Positions 26,591-35,254 of a stretch of DNA of 35,337 bases are shown here, in pieces. Below the pieces are notes generated by a model. The model searched no databases. It was given only the letters and a program-made list of their open reading frames with translations, and was not told the DNA's origin. A program made the translations under genes and the position numbers. Position 1 is the first letter of the stretch, and every line of letters starts with the position of its first letter. The DNA lies in the NCBI GenBank assembly GCA_030431715.1, contig JAUIIO010000032.1:1-35337 (forward strand). The letters run 5' to 3'. Source of the stretch: a bacterium (GTDB taxonomy: Bacteria; Bdellovibrionota_C; UBA2361; RFPC01).

Positions 26591-26638
26591 CTTTTATAGT
26601 TAGAGAAGTTGCACCAGGGAAAAAAGTGCCGGGTTTAT

Positions 26639-28306
26639 ATGTCTTTTACTGCGAAAATTTTTAATAATGCCGTCTCTTCACTCAACGCTCAGCAGGGCGT
26701 TATCGCTAATACTGCGAATAATATCGCTAATGTAAACACGGAAGGATATGCAAGAAGGGTAGCAGACCTTCAAACCCGACTCTCTGCCAATAGCGGGTCG
26801 CTTAATCTAGGAAGTGGGGTAGAACTTGCCGGAATTACGAGGATAAACAACGAATTCCTTGATGGTTTGGTGCGAAGCACGGCAGCTGAAGCCAATGATC
26901 TTCAGGTGCAAGACGAATACCTTCAACGTGCGGAGGTCCTCTTTACTCTCTCAGGTGACAACGTCACCATTGGTCAGGCTCTCTCTGAGTTTTATGCAGC
27001 TATCGACAACCTCTCTGTAAATCCCGCTAGTATTGAGCTTCGATCAGATATGCTAGAGCGCGGTCAGGATCTTGTTAATGCCATTAAGCAGACATATGGC
27101 GGATTAGCAACCCTACAAGCCGAAGCTGATGAGAGACTCGCTGTTGAAATCGATACCGTAAATTCACTCACCTCTCAGATTGCGACACTCAATGGTTTAG
27201 TTGCGGCAAAAGAGCTCACTGGAGTGGCTGCAAATGATGAACGAGATCAAAGAGATCAGCTCTTAAAACAACTTTCAGAAAAGATCGGATACGACATGCT
27301 TGAAGGAGGGGACGGTCAGGTAAGTGTCACTCTTGGCAATGGGTTTCCTCTGGTCACAGGAGTAAATAGCCGTCAGCTTGAAGTAACCAATAATCCAAGC
27401 TTTGCAGACCCGGCTGATAATCCTTATCTGCTCGATGGTTCGGCAATGAGTTTTGTGGTTTATGATTATGATAGTGGGGTTGGATCGTCTCACCTTAACC
27501 TGACTGACTTTGTAAGTGACGGTGGGGGCGTTATTGGTGGCCTGCTCAAAGTACGTGGTAGTGCATCAGCTGGAGATGTGGGAGCGTTCTCAGCAGACGG
27601 ACCCCTCGTAGAGATGGCGGCGAGAGTAGAATCCGTTACCAGAATACTTCTTACAACATTTAACGAAACATATCGTGGCCCAGATATTGATGCAGGGACA
27701 GCCGGCCTACAGCCTTCGGCTCGCGATCTTGATGGGAATATCCCAGCAGTTTTTGGTTTTTTTGACTTCACTGGATCATCAGATGCAGACGCCGATGGTA
27801 TAGCTGAGGCAACCGATCTGAACACTATTATCTATGGGAACGGCGGTACCGGAACAGAAGTGAGTCTATCCAGACTACTTGAACTTACCAGTAGTGACCC
27901 TCGTGAGGTTGCAGCTGGTAGAATCGATGCTGTAGGTGAGACTATTAGTGAAGGTGATGCCGATAACCTTGCAGCACTCTCGGATCTTCAGACTACGGAA
28001 TTTACCTTTGCTGGAACAATCGGTAACGGTGCGAATCAAGCATTTCTTGATCGAACCACAACATTTAATAGTTTTTATAATGAGACCGTTGGGAGGGTGG
28101 GAAACTTAAAAGCTCGCTCGCTCATAGATTACAATGTCGCACAGGATAACCACCTTACAGCTGTAACAAGGAGAGAAGAAGTTTCAGGGGTAAGCCTTGA
28201 TGAGGAATTTACATCGCTTATCCGCTTTCAAAAAGCATTCGAGGCTAATGCGCGAATTATACGGATTGGTGAAGAGATGCTTGATAATATAATTGCACTT
28301 CTCTAA
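26639..28306 (+). CDS. flgK: Flagellar hook-associated protein 1 (FlgK)
   Basis: A 555-residue FlgK. The N terminus MSFTAKIFNNAVSSLNAQQGVIANTANNIANVNTEGYARR is the conserved axial-protein D0 helix with the N-x-x-T-x-GY motif. The C terminus SLDEEFTSLIRFQKAFEANARIIRIGEEMLDNIIALL is the matching D0 helix (Flg_bbr_C). The middle (D1-D3) is variable, as usual. FlgK forms the first hook-filament junction ring and is exported by the flagellar type III system. A TTG at 26609 could add 10 residues, but the ATG at 26639 matches the family start. It is transcribed with flgL (14-base gap) from the sigma-54 site at 26575. flgM and flgN, often upstream, are absent. Confidence 0.96.
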   Translation: MSFTAKIFNNAVSSLNAQQGVIANTANNIANVNTEGYARRVADLQTRLSANSGSLNLGSGVELAGITRINNEFLDGLVRSTAAEANDLQVQDEYLQRAEVLFTLSGDNVTIGQALSEFYAAIDNLSVNPASIELRSDMLERGQDLVNAIKQTYGGLATLQAEADERLAVEIDTVNSLTSQIATLNGLVAAKELTGVAANDERDQRDQLLKQLSEKIGYDMLEGGDGQVSVTLGNGFPLVTGVNSRQLEVTNNPSFADPADNPYLLDGSAMSFVVYDYDSGVGSSHLNLTDFVSDGGGVIGGLLKVRGSASAGDVGAFSADGPLVEMAARVESVTRILLTTFNETYRGPDIDAGTAGLQPSARDLDGNIPAVFGFFDFTGSSDADADGIAEATDLNTIIYGNGGTGTEVSLSRLLELTSSDPREVAAGRIDAVGETISEGDADNLAALSDLQTTEFTFAGTIGNGANQAFLDRTTTFNSFYNETVGRVGNLKARSLIDYNVAQDNHLTAVTRREEVSGVSLDEEFTSLIRFQKAFEANARIIRIGEEMLDNIIALL

Positions 28307-28320
28307 GAGGAGACAAAGAG

Positions 28321-29334
28321 ATGGCACGAATATCAGAAAATTCAATAACCATGCGCATGCTTAATGACATGCTTAGAAACCGTGAGAGCGTCAATAAGTA
28401 TAGTCAGGAAGTCTCTAGTGGTCTTAAAGTTGTAAACCCCGGCGACTCAAAACATTCCGGTACTATCGCAGGAATGCAGGAAACACTCATCAAGATCGAA
28501 GAAGATGAGCTTCGGGTGTCAAATGTAATGGGATTTTTAAATCACCAAGATAGCGCACTTACACAGGTAAACGAGATCCTTACCCGTGCTGGAGAGATTG
28601 CTGCTCAGGCAAGTAACGAATCGAACTCTGAGAATGAACGATTTGCGCTAGCCGCTGAGGTTTGGGAGATACGCGAGCATCTTGTGAGCCTTGCAAATTC
28701 ACAGTACCAGGGGCGTTATATTTTTAGTGGCGGAACAGATGATACTCCTGCTTATAGTATCGATACTGGAAACCCATTTACCGTTCCTGCTCCTGCGACT
28801 GTCGCAAACAGGTATTATCGATATGACACAGCAGACGGAGCAGATGAAACACGAGATGTTCAGGTTACTACCGATCTCGAGGTAACTATCAATAAGCCAG
28901 CAAATCAGATCTTTCAAAATGCGATTGAAGGTCTTACTGAGCTTGGAAGAGCTCTTGAAGGGTATCGCACTGTATATGATACCTCAGGAGCATTGCCAGT
29001 TCCAGACAACGCAGCCAGTACGGCGTATGTTTTTCCTGCTGATTTTACAGCTCAGAGTACTGATATTCGTACTGCAATGGATAAGATTGAGCTGGCTCGT
29101 GCATCAGAGATCATACCGGAACGTACGGTGGTCGCCGGGAAATTGCGGCGTCTTGAGACGGCAGAGAATCTGTTATCACTTAGTAAGACTTCGGCGGAAA
29201 GTGTTCTTAACGACTTTCAGGCTGCTGACGTTATTGAGTCAGCAAGCTTTCTTACGGAAGCGCAGACGGCGCTTAATGCTTCTTTGCAGATCACTACGAG
29301 ATTGCTGGGGCAGAGTATTTTGGATTATCTCTAA
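28321..29334 (+). CDS. flgL: Flagellar hook-associated protein 3 (FlgL)
   Basis: A 337-residue flagellin-like junction protein. The N-terminal D0/D1 helix is MARISENSITMRMLNDMLRNRESV followed by SSGLKVVNPGDSKHSGTIAG, and the signature YQGRYIFSGG lies near residue 135. The C-terminal helix (SFLTEAQTALNASLQITTRLLGQSILDYL) is flagellin-like. FlgL forms the second junction ring between FlgK and the filament. A strong GAGGAG ribosome-binding site precedes the ATG, 14 bases after the flgK stop. It is part of the sigma-54 flgKL operon. The 84-base inverted repeat begins six bases after its stop. Confidence 0.95.
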   Translation: MARISENSITMRMLNDMLRNRESVNKYSQEVSSGLKVVNPGDSKHSGTIAGMQETLIKIEEDELRVSNVMGFLNHQDSALTQVNEILTRAGEIAAQASNESNSENERFALAAEVWEIREHLVSLANSQYQGRYIFSGGTDDTPAYSIDTGNPFTVPAPATVANRYYRYDTADGADETRDVQVTTDLEVTINKPANQIFQNAIEGLTELGRALEGYRTVYDTSGALPVPDNAASTAYVFPADFTAQSTDIRTAMDKIELARASEIIPERTVVAGKLRRLETAENLLSLSKTSAESVLNDFQAADVIESASFLTEAQTALNASLQITTRLLGQSILDYL

Positions 29335-29339
29335 GAAGA

Positions 29340-29423
29340 GTATTAACCGCCAAAGCCGCCAAAGAACGCCAAAGAAGGCGGTCTAAAACTTTCTGCGTTT
29401 TTCGCGGCTTTGGCGGTTAATAC
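29340..29423. repeat. 84-bp palindromic repeat with CGCCAAAG units
   Basis: A perfect 20-base inverted repeat (arms 29340-29359 and 29404-29423, starting GTATTAACCGCC) encloses an imperfectly self-complementary core. The left side holds three CGCCAAAG units. It would form one long hairpin in RNA or single-stranded DNA. From memory, similar self-complementary elements beginning with TTAACCGC are scattered in many environmental bacterial genomes. It may be a MITE- or REP-like element and could also separate convergent transcripts. No transposase is present. Confidence 0.8.
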
Positions 29424-29475
29424 CAAACCATCTCCGTCTCTGAAATAATATATGGAGGATCTGATGACTTTTGTG

Positions 29476-30786
29476 TCAGTCGTTCCTGATGTGTGAGTTG
29501 CTGATTTTGAAGCAGTAGGTTTTAGAGTTCGTGCCGTAAGCCTTTACGGTAAGGGATTGAGGATAGCTATGTGGTGCGTGTGATCCTCGGTGGGTTTCTC
29601 GGAAGCCGTTTGAGCGGCCTGTGTATTTGAGACGTTCGATGACACTTCCTTGTGAGGAGATAAGTTCAACCTGAGTTGTCGAAAGTTGAACAGGTAAGAG
29701 CACGACAAGGTTGCGGTCATGATCGCTTGCCTTGAGTAAGAAGCCTCCTGGGCCATCTGTGCCATCAGCTGTAAAATCACAGGACTTACTACCTGCAGCT
29801 TCTTTCCGCGTTTTCCCGAAGGAATAAAGTGGCGCAGTGAGAATCGAGGCAGAGCGTTGCTTTGCTGCTTCGAGATCCAATCCTGATAAGAGGTGGAATC
29901 TGTTCCCTTCATTCTGTAAGAAAACGCCAATTTTATTTACGGTAAAAATCTGATTTGGACGCTCTGTAGCATGAAATGCTCCGGGAACAATAAGCAAACT
30001 AGAAGGGATTTTTGATTTTGTTACCTTTGAAGTATAGAGCTCATAGTGAAAAAGTGATTGAATTTTACCATTTTTTCTCTTATGAAATCCGAGAAGCTTC
30101 TTGGTCGGTACTCCAAGGCGAGTGTAGGGATAGAGTTGTGTTTTCAGCCGCCCCTTTATTGTTCCAGCAAAGAATTTACTTGAAGTTAAGGAGATTCCCT
30201 TAATTTGAGTTTTACGTTTCTTTCTATGTTTTTTATATACCACAATATAAGGCTCGTCCTCCTGAGCACTTACGGTAATATAGCTGTGTCTAGCGATTCT
30301 TGAGATCTGTTTATTTTCTCGCAGTTCTGATCCTGTGAGAATGTTGTATATGATATTAATGCTTCCTGTCTTATGGGCTATGATCAGGTCTGAATTACCA
30401 TCAGCGTCGATATCATAAAGCATAACGGTTGCACCGGTGAGATCTCCGATGAGAGTTGGTGTAATTTCACTCTCAGATGTAATTTTATATAGAATGCTCT
30501 CTTTGCCTGAGGCAACGATACTGAAGAGAACAGGGAGGCCTTCTGAGGATCCTGAGAATACGACGGGTTGGTTTCCGAGCAGCTGGTTGGGGAGTGGGAA
30601 AGTTAGGAGATGTGTGCCGTCAAACTTGTGAGCTTGAACTTCCTGAGTGTCCGGGTAGTACAAGAAGAGATCGTCCATGCCATCACTGTTTGCGTCTGTA
30701 GCTTTGGCAGTGCTCTTTATACCGGTAAGCAGTACAATAATGATCGCTAGTGCTGCAATGAGATGATGGTGGGATCTGGTTTGCAT
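29476..30786 (-). CDS. Exported FG-GAP/VCBS-like protein
   Basis: A 436-residue exported protein. The signal peptide (~1-29, LIAALAIIIVLLTGIKSTAKA) is followed at once by a calcium-loop FG-GAP-like repeat, DANSDGMDDLFLYY. A second, DIDADGNSDLIIAH, lies at ~124-137. Such repeats build beta-propeller blades that bind calcium. Only these two are convincing, and the C-terminal half is unrecognised, with a late CDFTADGTDGPGGF stretch. The protein contains very basic patches (YKKHRKKRKTQ). AGGAT lies six bases before the ATG. It lies between flgL and csrA but on the opposite strand, breaking the usual flagellar gene order. The role is unknown, and a surface protein is inferred. Confidence 0.7.
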   Translation of the reverse strand: MQTRSHHHLIAALAIIIVLLTGIKSTAKATDANSDGMDDLFLYYPDTQEVQAHKFDGTHLLTFPLPNQLLGNQPVVFSGSSEGLPVLFSIVASGKESILYKITSESEITPTLIGDLTGATVMLYDIDADGNSDLIIAHKTGSINIIYNILTGSELRENKQISRIARHSYITVSAQEDEPYIVVYKKHRKKRKTQIKGISLTSSKFFAGTIKGRLKTQLYPYTRLGVPTKKLLGFHKRKNGKIQSLFHYELYTSKVTKSKIPSSLLIVPGAFHATERPNQIFTVNKIGVFLQNEGNRFHLLSGLDLEAAKQRSASILTAPLYSFGKTRKEAAGSKSCDFTADGTDGPGGFLLKASDHDRNLVVLLPVQLSTTQVELISSQGSVIERLKYTGRSNGFRETHRGSHAPHSYPQSLTVKAYGTNSKTYCFKISNSHIRND

Positions 30787-30877
30787 TTTTAATCCTCGAT
30801 AAAAAGTTCAAGGCTCGATCGCTCGCCGAGAGAGGGAGTTTCCTGTTTTTTGCTAAGCTATTGAAATCACAGGAGAC

Positions 30878-30955
30878 ATGCGAAGCCTATGCGAGAACGA
30901 CGTTCTACGCGAGCGGTCAAACATTTACGACTTCTTTACTCTTGTCAGCATCTAA
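30878..30955 (+). CDS. Possible 25-aa leader ORF upstream of csrA
   Basis: A short frame MRSLCENDVLRERSNIYDFF... with AGGAG two bases from its ATG. It ends 77 bases before csrA. The Shine-Dalgarno spacing is short and nothing else supports translation, so this is a low-confidence call. It overlaps the dyad AGAACG-A-CGTTCT at 30894-30906. Confidence 0.15.
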   Translation: MRSLCENDVLRERSNIYDFFTLVSI

Positions 30956-31011
30956 AATCTGGGTGAACGTATAATCCCGAATGGGTAGTTTTTAGATAAG
31001 TTTTAAGTAAG

Positions 31012-31027
31012 TTCCGGCCACGGAAGG
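31012..31027 (+). promoter_or_regulatory. Hairpin and ANGGA site over the csrA ribosome-binding site
   Basis: TTCCG (31012-31016), loop GCCA, CGGAA (31021-31025). The 3' arm overlaps the Shine-Dalgarno GGAAGG (31022-31027). The core ACGGA (31020-31024) matches the ANGGA recognition element of CsrA. Translational self-control of csrA is a plausible inference. Confidence 0.5.
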
Positions 31028-31031
31028 CAAA

Positions 31032-31433
31032 ATGCTGATATTAACCAGAAAGCAGGGTCAGAGTATATATATCGGTGACGGCGTCATAGTCAGAGTCGTT
31101 GAGGTGAAAGGCCATCAGGTTCGACTTGGTATTGAAGCTGGCAAAGATATTAAGATCTACCGTGAGGAGATCTGGCAGCAGATTCAGGAGCAGAACAAGG
31201 AAGCTGCAGCTACTACGGCATCTGATTTTGAGCTTGAGGGTCTTACCGCCGCATGGCAGGGAAGAGGTGATGGAGCTCCAAGGCCGAGGACAGCACTTTC
31301 GGGTATTAAGATCGATGATCTAAAGAAGGCTACACCGGTCGTTACTCCGTCATCCGATGTGGGTGCAAAGAGCGGAGAAGAGGCAGAGCCTGAAGTAGTC
31401 GTTCGTAAAAAGAGAAAGAAGAAGCATGACTGA
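31032..31433 (+). CDS. csrA: Carbon storage regulator CsrA with long C-terminal extension
   Basis: A 133-residue protein, about twice the usual length. Residues 1-60 are a complete CsrA: MLILTRKQGQSIYIGDGVIVRVVEV, VRLGIEAGKDIKIYREEI. RNA-contact residues L4, R6 and R44 are present, as is N55, reported as important for FliW binding in Bacillus CsrA. CsrA dimers bind GGA motifs in mRNA leaders and control translation. Residues 61-133 are an added tail, low in complexity, with a basic end (VVRKKRKKKHD). The stop overlaps the fliW start by eight bases (ATGACTGA), matching the FliW-CsrA antagonist pair. The ribosome-binding site is GGAAGG. Confidence 0.95.
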   Translation: MLILTRKQGQSIYIGDGVIVRVVEVKGHQVRLGIEAGKDIKIYREEIWQQIQEQNKEAAATTASDFELEGLTAAWQGRGDGAPRPRTALSGIKIDDLKKATPVVTPSSDVGAKSGEEAEPEVVVRKKRKKKHD

Positions 31434-31935
31434 GGAAAAAGGTCAGACACCACAGAATATGATTACGGTACCGAGTACTCGGTTCGGTGATCTCGTTGTG
31501 CCTGAAGATACGCTCATTAAAATTCCTTCAGGACTTATCGGATTTCAAAAAGACCAGAGCTTCATCATGCTTGAGCATAAACCCCCATTCTCATGGCTTC
31601 AGTCTGTAGAAGATCCCGCTCTTGCTTTTGTTGTTGTTGATGGGTTTGAGTTTGGGGAAGCGTATCAAGTTACCCCGCCTGTTGGTGACAGTGACATTGA
31701 TCTCCAGAAAGACGATGAATACGCTATATTAGTCATTGTAACTGTTCGAAATGAGATGAAAGAGACTACCGCGAACTTGAAAGCTCCAGTCTTTGTGAAT
31801 CTTAAGAACCGTCTCGGCGTGCAGGTCATTTTCGATAATCCTGCCTATTCAACCCGTACTCCGTTAGGGCTTACTCAGGAAGAGGCGCCCGTGGAAGAAT
31901 CCCAAAAAGCTCCAGAGGGAGAAGATCAATCGTAA
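31426..31935 (+). CDS. fliW: Flagellar assembly factor FliW
   Basis: This 169-residue protein matches FliW: TRFGDLVVPEDTLIKIPSGLIGFQKDQSFIML, then PPFSWLQSVEDPALAFVVVDG, ILVIVTVR and LKAPVFVNLKNRLGVQVIF. FliW binds and inhibits CsrA, and is released from CsrA when flagellin binds FliW. This couples flagellin translation to export. It overlaps csrA by eight bases, so the two are translationally coupled. The first ~16 residues (TEEKGQTPQN) precede the conserved MITVPSTRFGD and could be a non-native start. An internal ATG at 31459 would begin there, but the overlap start is accepted. The last ~25 residues are an acidic extension. Confidence 0.95.
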   Translation: MTEEKGQTPQNMITVPSTRFGDLVVPEDTLIKIPSGLIGFQKDQSFIMLEHKPPFSWLQSVEDPALAFVVVDGFEFGEAYQVTPPVGDSDIDLQKDDEYAILVIVTVRNEMKETTANLKAPVFVNLKNRLGVQVIFDNPAYSTRTPLGLTQEEAPVEESQKAPEGEDQS

Positions 31936-31986
31936 CAGTAGCGTGCCTCTCCTCAGGTGTGAGTTGGAAAACGTTAGAGGTGTGCG

Positions 31987-32952
31987 ATGAGTTCCGTTCG
32001 AAATAGTTGTCCTTGTTGTGACTCTGCGGCTACAGAAGAGTCCGTTTGTGTCCGTGAGATGATGATCGGTTTAAGGGAGAGCTTTGAATATTCAAAGTGT
32101 CAGATGTGCGGTACTCTGTGGCGCGCGTCTCTCATAGATGATCTGAGCTCATACTATCCAGAGGAGAGTTACTATTCCTTTCAGGGAGATTTCTGCGCTC
32201 CTGCATCCTACAGGCTTTTCTATACACGTCTAAAGAGTTGGCTGTTTCTTCGCACTCCAAGCTCATTTTGGAAACACCCTGTACCTGTTGAGCTTCAGTG
32301 GTTGCGTGCTTGTAATGCATCTTTAGATGATAGAATTTTAGATGTTGGTTGTGGAGATGGTCATTTTCTTTTCTCTCTTTATAAGATTGGCTTCAGGCAC
32401 CTTGAAGGGATTGATCCTTACTTGCCAGAAAATGTTATGAATCCAGCGGGAGTAAAACTGAAATCTCAGTCTCTTTTCGAATCCGTTGGAGTGTACGATC
32501 ACCTGTTTTTTCATCATTCGCTTGAGCATATGCGTGATCCTCTGGATGTGTTGAAACAGGCACATTCTTTACTCGGGGAGGGAGGGAGTCTTCTTATTCG
32601 GACGCCGTGTATAGATTCCTATGCCTGGGAGACTTACCAAGAGAACTGGGCTCAGATTGATGCGCCAAGACACGAACAGATATTCTCGCGTAAGGGTATT
32701 ACTCTTCTTGCGGAGCGGTCAGGATTTTCAGTTCAGAGATTTGAATATGATTCAAATGAATTTCAGTTCTGGGCGAGTGAACAGTATCAAAAAGATATTC
32801 CACTTTATGACAATCGATCACATTTTATCGCATCTGAGAGCACACTCTTTTCTAGAGAGCAACTGCATGCATTGAAGCAACGTGCGCAAGAGCTCAATCT
32901 CGCAGAAAGAGGGGACCAATTTTGCGTGTATCTTAAGAAGAGCGCCACTTAG
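31987..32952 (+). CDS. SAM-dependent methyltransferase with N-terminal Cys cluster
   Basis: A 321-residue protein. The N terminus carries a CPCC...CQMCG pattern (C8, C11, C38, C41) like the zinc ribbon of C-methyltransferase-type Methyltransf_23 proteins. Motif I is ILDVGCGDGHFLFSL (~117-131), followed by the acidic GIDPY and a SLEHMRDPLDVLKQAHSLL stretch. LLGEGGSLLIRTPC is the later strand. Proteins of this layout often act in surface-polysaccharide or sugar modification. The substrate is not readable. GAGGTG precedes the ATG, 51 bases after fliW. The 3' end overlaps the convergent PlsC-like gene by four bases. Confidence 0.85.
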   Translation: MSSVRNSCPCCDSAATEESVCVREMMIGLRESFEYSKCQMCGTLWRASLIDDLSSYYPEESYYSFQGDFCAPASYRLFYTRLKSWLFLRTPSSFWKHPVPVELQWLRACNASLDDRILDVGCGDGHFLFSLYKIGFRHLEGIDPYLPENVMNPAGVKLKSQSLFESVGVYDHLFFHHSLEHMRDPLDVLKQAHSLLGEGGSLLIRTPCIDSYAWETYQENWAQIDAPRHEQIFSRKGITLLAERSGFSVQRFEYDSNEFQFWASEQYQKDIPLYDNRSHFIASESTLFSREQLHALKQRAQELNLAERGDQFCVYLKKSAT

Positions 32953-34205
32953 AACTTGCGAAAAGCTTCAAGCTTTTCGATGAGTTCCTTCTGTCGTTTC
33001 CTTAGCAAAGTCAGTGGGCTTATGCGCTGGGGTAACAAAGTATCAAAGAATGCGATATGTGCTTCATCGAGGTAGCGATAGTGTAGAGAAACTATGAATG
33101 CGCTGATGAAGAAAGCGAGTATGCCATAAAAAAGAGAGCCCGTCAGAAAGAGTGTTAAGAATCCAATGAACATGTACCAGATCAGGAAGGTAAATAGACT
33201 TGTTGTAAAAAGGATGCTCCCACGTTTGAAATCATTTTTGAGATTCCAAGTTAGTGCCCGTACGATGAGATAGGGGAGGAGCTTTATCAACCAAGCTATA
33301 AGATGAAAGGGCAAGAAGAGAACATGAAGAAACCCTAAACGTTGATTAGAAATGATAGTGCCAGTACCAAAACCGAATGAGTTTAGGAGGCCTATGTAAC
33401 TATCTATCTCTGGCTCTAACTCTTGTTGTACTGCAGGAAGACGTTCGCCAAGGGCTTCGAGATTATCACGTACGGTGGCAAGTCTCTGTTGATAGTTCGT
33501 ATGAGTGTTAAGTGAGCTATATACAGTTGTGATTTTCTCAACAAGTCGTGCATGTTCTTGCTCTCTAATCTCAACAGTCAGATCGGATAGTTTTTTGTGT
33601 ATTTCATCGGTTAGGCTTTGGACTGGGTTTTTATCTTTGCTGAGAGAAGAGAGGTATTCTTTGACGGAGAAAGGAGAGCCAAAAGAGATAGTCACAGAAG
33701 ACCGAACTCGGTGGAAGGTGCTATAGGTAAGCCCGAGTGGTTGAATGAGGAGTCCCTTGCATGCTTCAGAATCAAGAGCTTGTAGTGCCATACGAGCAGC
33801 ACCACTTTTAATTGGTTCAAATGTGCGTTGATTAATACTCAATCCTTCGGGAAAAATTAGTATTGCACCGCCTTTCTCAAAGCATTGGGTAGCATGATCA
33901 AACGTTTCCTTGTTTTTGTGCATGAGATCAGGATTGTCCATTTTTCTATAGATAGGAATCGCGTGGAGGGCTTTGAGGAGAGGCCTAGTTGCCGCATTAA
34001 ATATTACTGACTTGGCCATGAACCATATAGGACGATTGTAGGTGGTTGCAATTAAGATTGGATCAAAGAGGTAGTTTGGATGATTTGAAACGATAAGGAG
34101 AGGTCCCTCTTCGCAGCGCGCAGAGCCGCGAATATCTATCGTCTTAAAGTATTGCTTGAGCGCGAAGCGCACAAGAAATCGTATGATTCGATAAACCAGA
34201 TCCAT
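32949..34205 (-). CDS. PlsC-like 1-acylglycerol-3-phosphate acyltransferase
   Basis: A 418-residue membrane acyltransferase. Motif I is VSNHPNYLFDP (H42, D48), one residue longer than the classic HX4D but typical of the HPN-type subfamily. The later ALHAIPIYRK and the FPEGLS (E120) glycerophosphate-binding motif follow. Residues ~290-400 hold two to three hydrophobic segments (HVLFLPFHLIAWLIKLLPYL; FLIWYMFIGFLTLFLTG). The protein transfers acyl groups to lysophosphatidate-type acceptors in the inner membrane, although the acceptor may differ given the long C-terminal half. It lies 44 bases after the kinase gene and is probably co-transcribed. No strong ribosome-binding site is seen. Confidence 0.87.
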   Translation of the reverse strand: MDLVYRIIRFLVRFALKQYFKTIDIRGSARCEEGPLLIVSNHPNYLFDPILIATTYNRPIWFMAKSVIFNAATRPLLKALHAIPIYRKMDNPDLMHKNKETFDHATQCFEKGGAILIFPEGLSINQRTFEPIKSGAARMALQALDSEACKGLLIQPLGLTYSTFHRVRSSVTISFGSPFSVKEYLSSLSKDKNPVQSLTDEIHKKLSDLTVEIREQEHARLVEKITTVYSSLNTHTNYQQRLATVRDNLEALGERLPAVQQELEPEIDSYIGLLNSFGFGTGTIISNQRLGFLHVLFLPFHLIAWLIKLLPYLIVRALTWNLKNDFKRGSILFTTSLFTFLIWYMFIGFLTLFLTGSLFYGILAFFISAFIVSLHYRYLDEAHIAFFDTLLPQRISPLTLLRKRQKELIEKLEAFRKF

Positions 34206-34249
34206 TTAAGGATTGAGTATACTCCTGTTCGGTAGTGTGGTGAAAGATG

Positions 34250-35254
34250 TTACCGTAGAAAGGTTAGAATTCCAGTAAGAAGTGCAATCCCGGCGATGAT
34301 TCCTGAAGCTGCTTTTAGAAGAAGGCTTCTTTTAAGAGCACTTCTGCCACTATCGAGTCGTATCTTTCTTGTTCTTTTTTGCTTGCTGGCAAGCTTTTTA
34401 AAATGTTCTTCGGGCAGGTGAAAGTCACTTCGCATCTCTTCGGCAGAAAGATAACGAAGATCCCATTCCGGTTCGCAAGAGCGCCGAATAATATGTTGAT
34501 ACTTAAAGGGCAGTTTCTGGAGAATATCCTCTGAAATCTCAAATCGTGTCTGGGTGAGATGTAGGAGTGCTTCTTCGCCTTCCATATCTTTGAGCCTTCG
34601 TTTGCCTGTGAGGAGCTCTAGGAGAATGATGCCGGCAGCGTAGAGATCGCTACGTTCATCAAACTTTTGTTTCAGCACATACTCAGGTGCCATGTACTGA
34701 GCCGTCCCAAGGAGTATTCCGGCACGTGTCAGGTCGTTGAGCTCTAAGTGTTTTATGAGCCCGAGATCCCCTAGTTTCACTGTTCCGTTTGATTGGACAA
34801 TGATATTTTCAAGTTTGAGATCGCGATGTACCACTTTTTGCGCATGGAGAGCGCTTAGGGCTGAGAGGAGTTGATCAAATACGTGGTCTATAAAAGTTGG
34901 TGTCATCTCAGCGTCGCGGTAGAGATCCCCAAGGTCACATCCCTCTACATATTCCATAGTATAGGCAAGATGGTTTTCAAAACGTACGACGTCGTAGGCT
35001 CTTATAATATTTGGGTGAGCGATCTCTTGGCAGAGTCGTGCCTCTTCTTTAAATCTTTTTAAGGTATGTTCATCGATTGCTAGATCGTTTTTCAAGATCT
35101 TGAGAGCGACGACTTCATCACCATGAAGCTTGTCTTTTACAAGCAGCACGGACCCTGCTGCACCTACTCCAAGTGTTCTGAGTTTTGAAAATCGTGAGTT
35201 AAAAGAGTCATCACGATGTAGGCTCATATCGAGCATATTTGAGTCATATCCCAT
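34250..35254 (-). CDS. Membrane-anchored Ser/Thr protein kinase (Hanks type)
   Basis: A 334-residue kinase. The glycine loop is GVGAAGSV, followed by ALKIL (K52), E71, the catalytic loop HRDLKLEN (D145, N150), a DLG magnesium motif (163-165, in place of DFG), GTAQYMAPE (APE 189-191) and D203. All essential residues are present, so it should be active. After the kinase domain (~22-285), a basic stretch (KRTRKIRLDSGRSALKR) precedes one C-terminal transmembrane helix (~312-332). No PASTA or sensor domain follows. Its phosphorylated targets could be read by FHA proteins such as those at 12333 and 21559, although they are not adjacent. GAGAG lies just before the ATG. Confidence 0.93.
   Translation of the reverse strand: MGYDSNMLDMSLHRDDSFNSRFSKLRTLGVGAAGSVLLVKDKLHGDEVVALKILKNDLAIDEHTLKRFKEEARLCQEIAHPNIIRAYDVVRFENHLAYTMEYVEGCDLGDLYRDAEMTPTFIDHVFDQLLSALSALHAQKVVHRDLKLENIIVQSNGTVKLGDLGLIKHLELNDLTRAGILLGTAQYMAPEYVLKQKFDERSDLYAAGIILLELLTGKRRLKDMEGEEALLHLTQTRFEISEDILQKLPFKYQHIIRRSCEPEWDLRYLSAEEMRSDFHLPEEHFKKLASKQKRTRKIRLDSGRSALKRSLLLKAASGIIAGIALLTGILTFLR

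Noticed and set aside
34215..34224. Ten-base palindrome GAGTATACTC before the PlsC-like gene
   Set aside because: It is short and could be a -10 element (TATACT), but no convincing -35 sits at the right distance.
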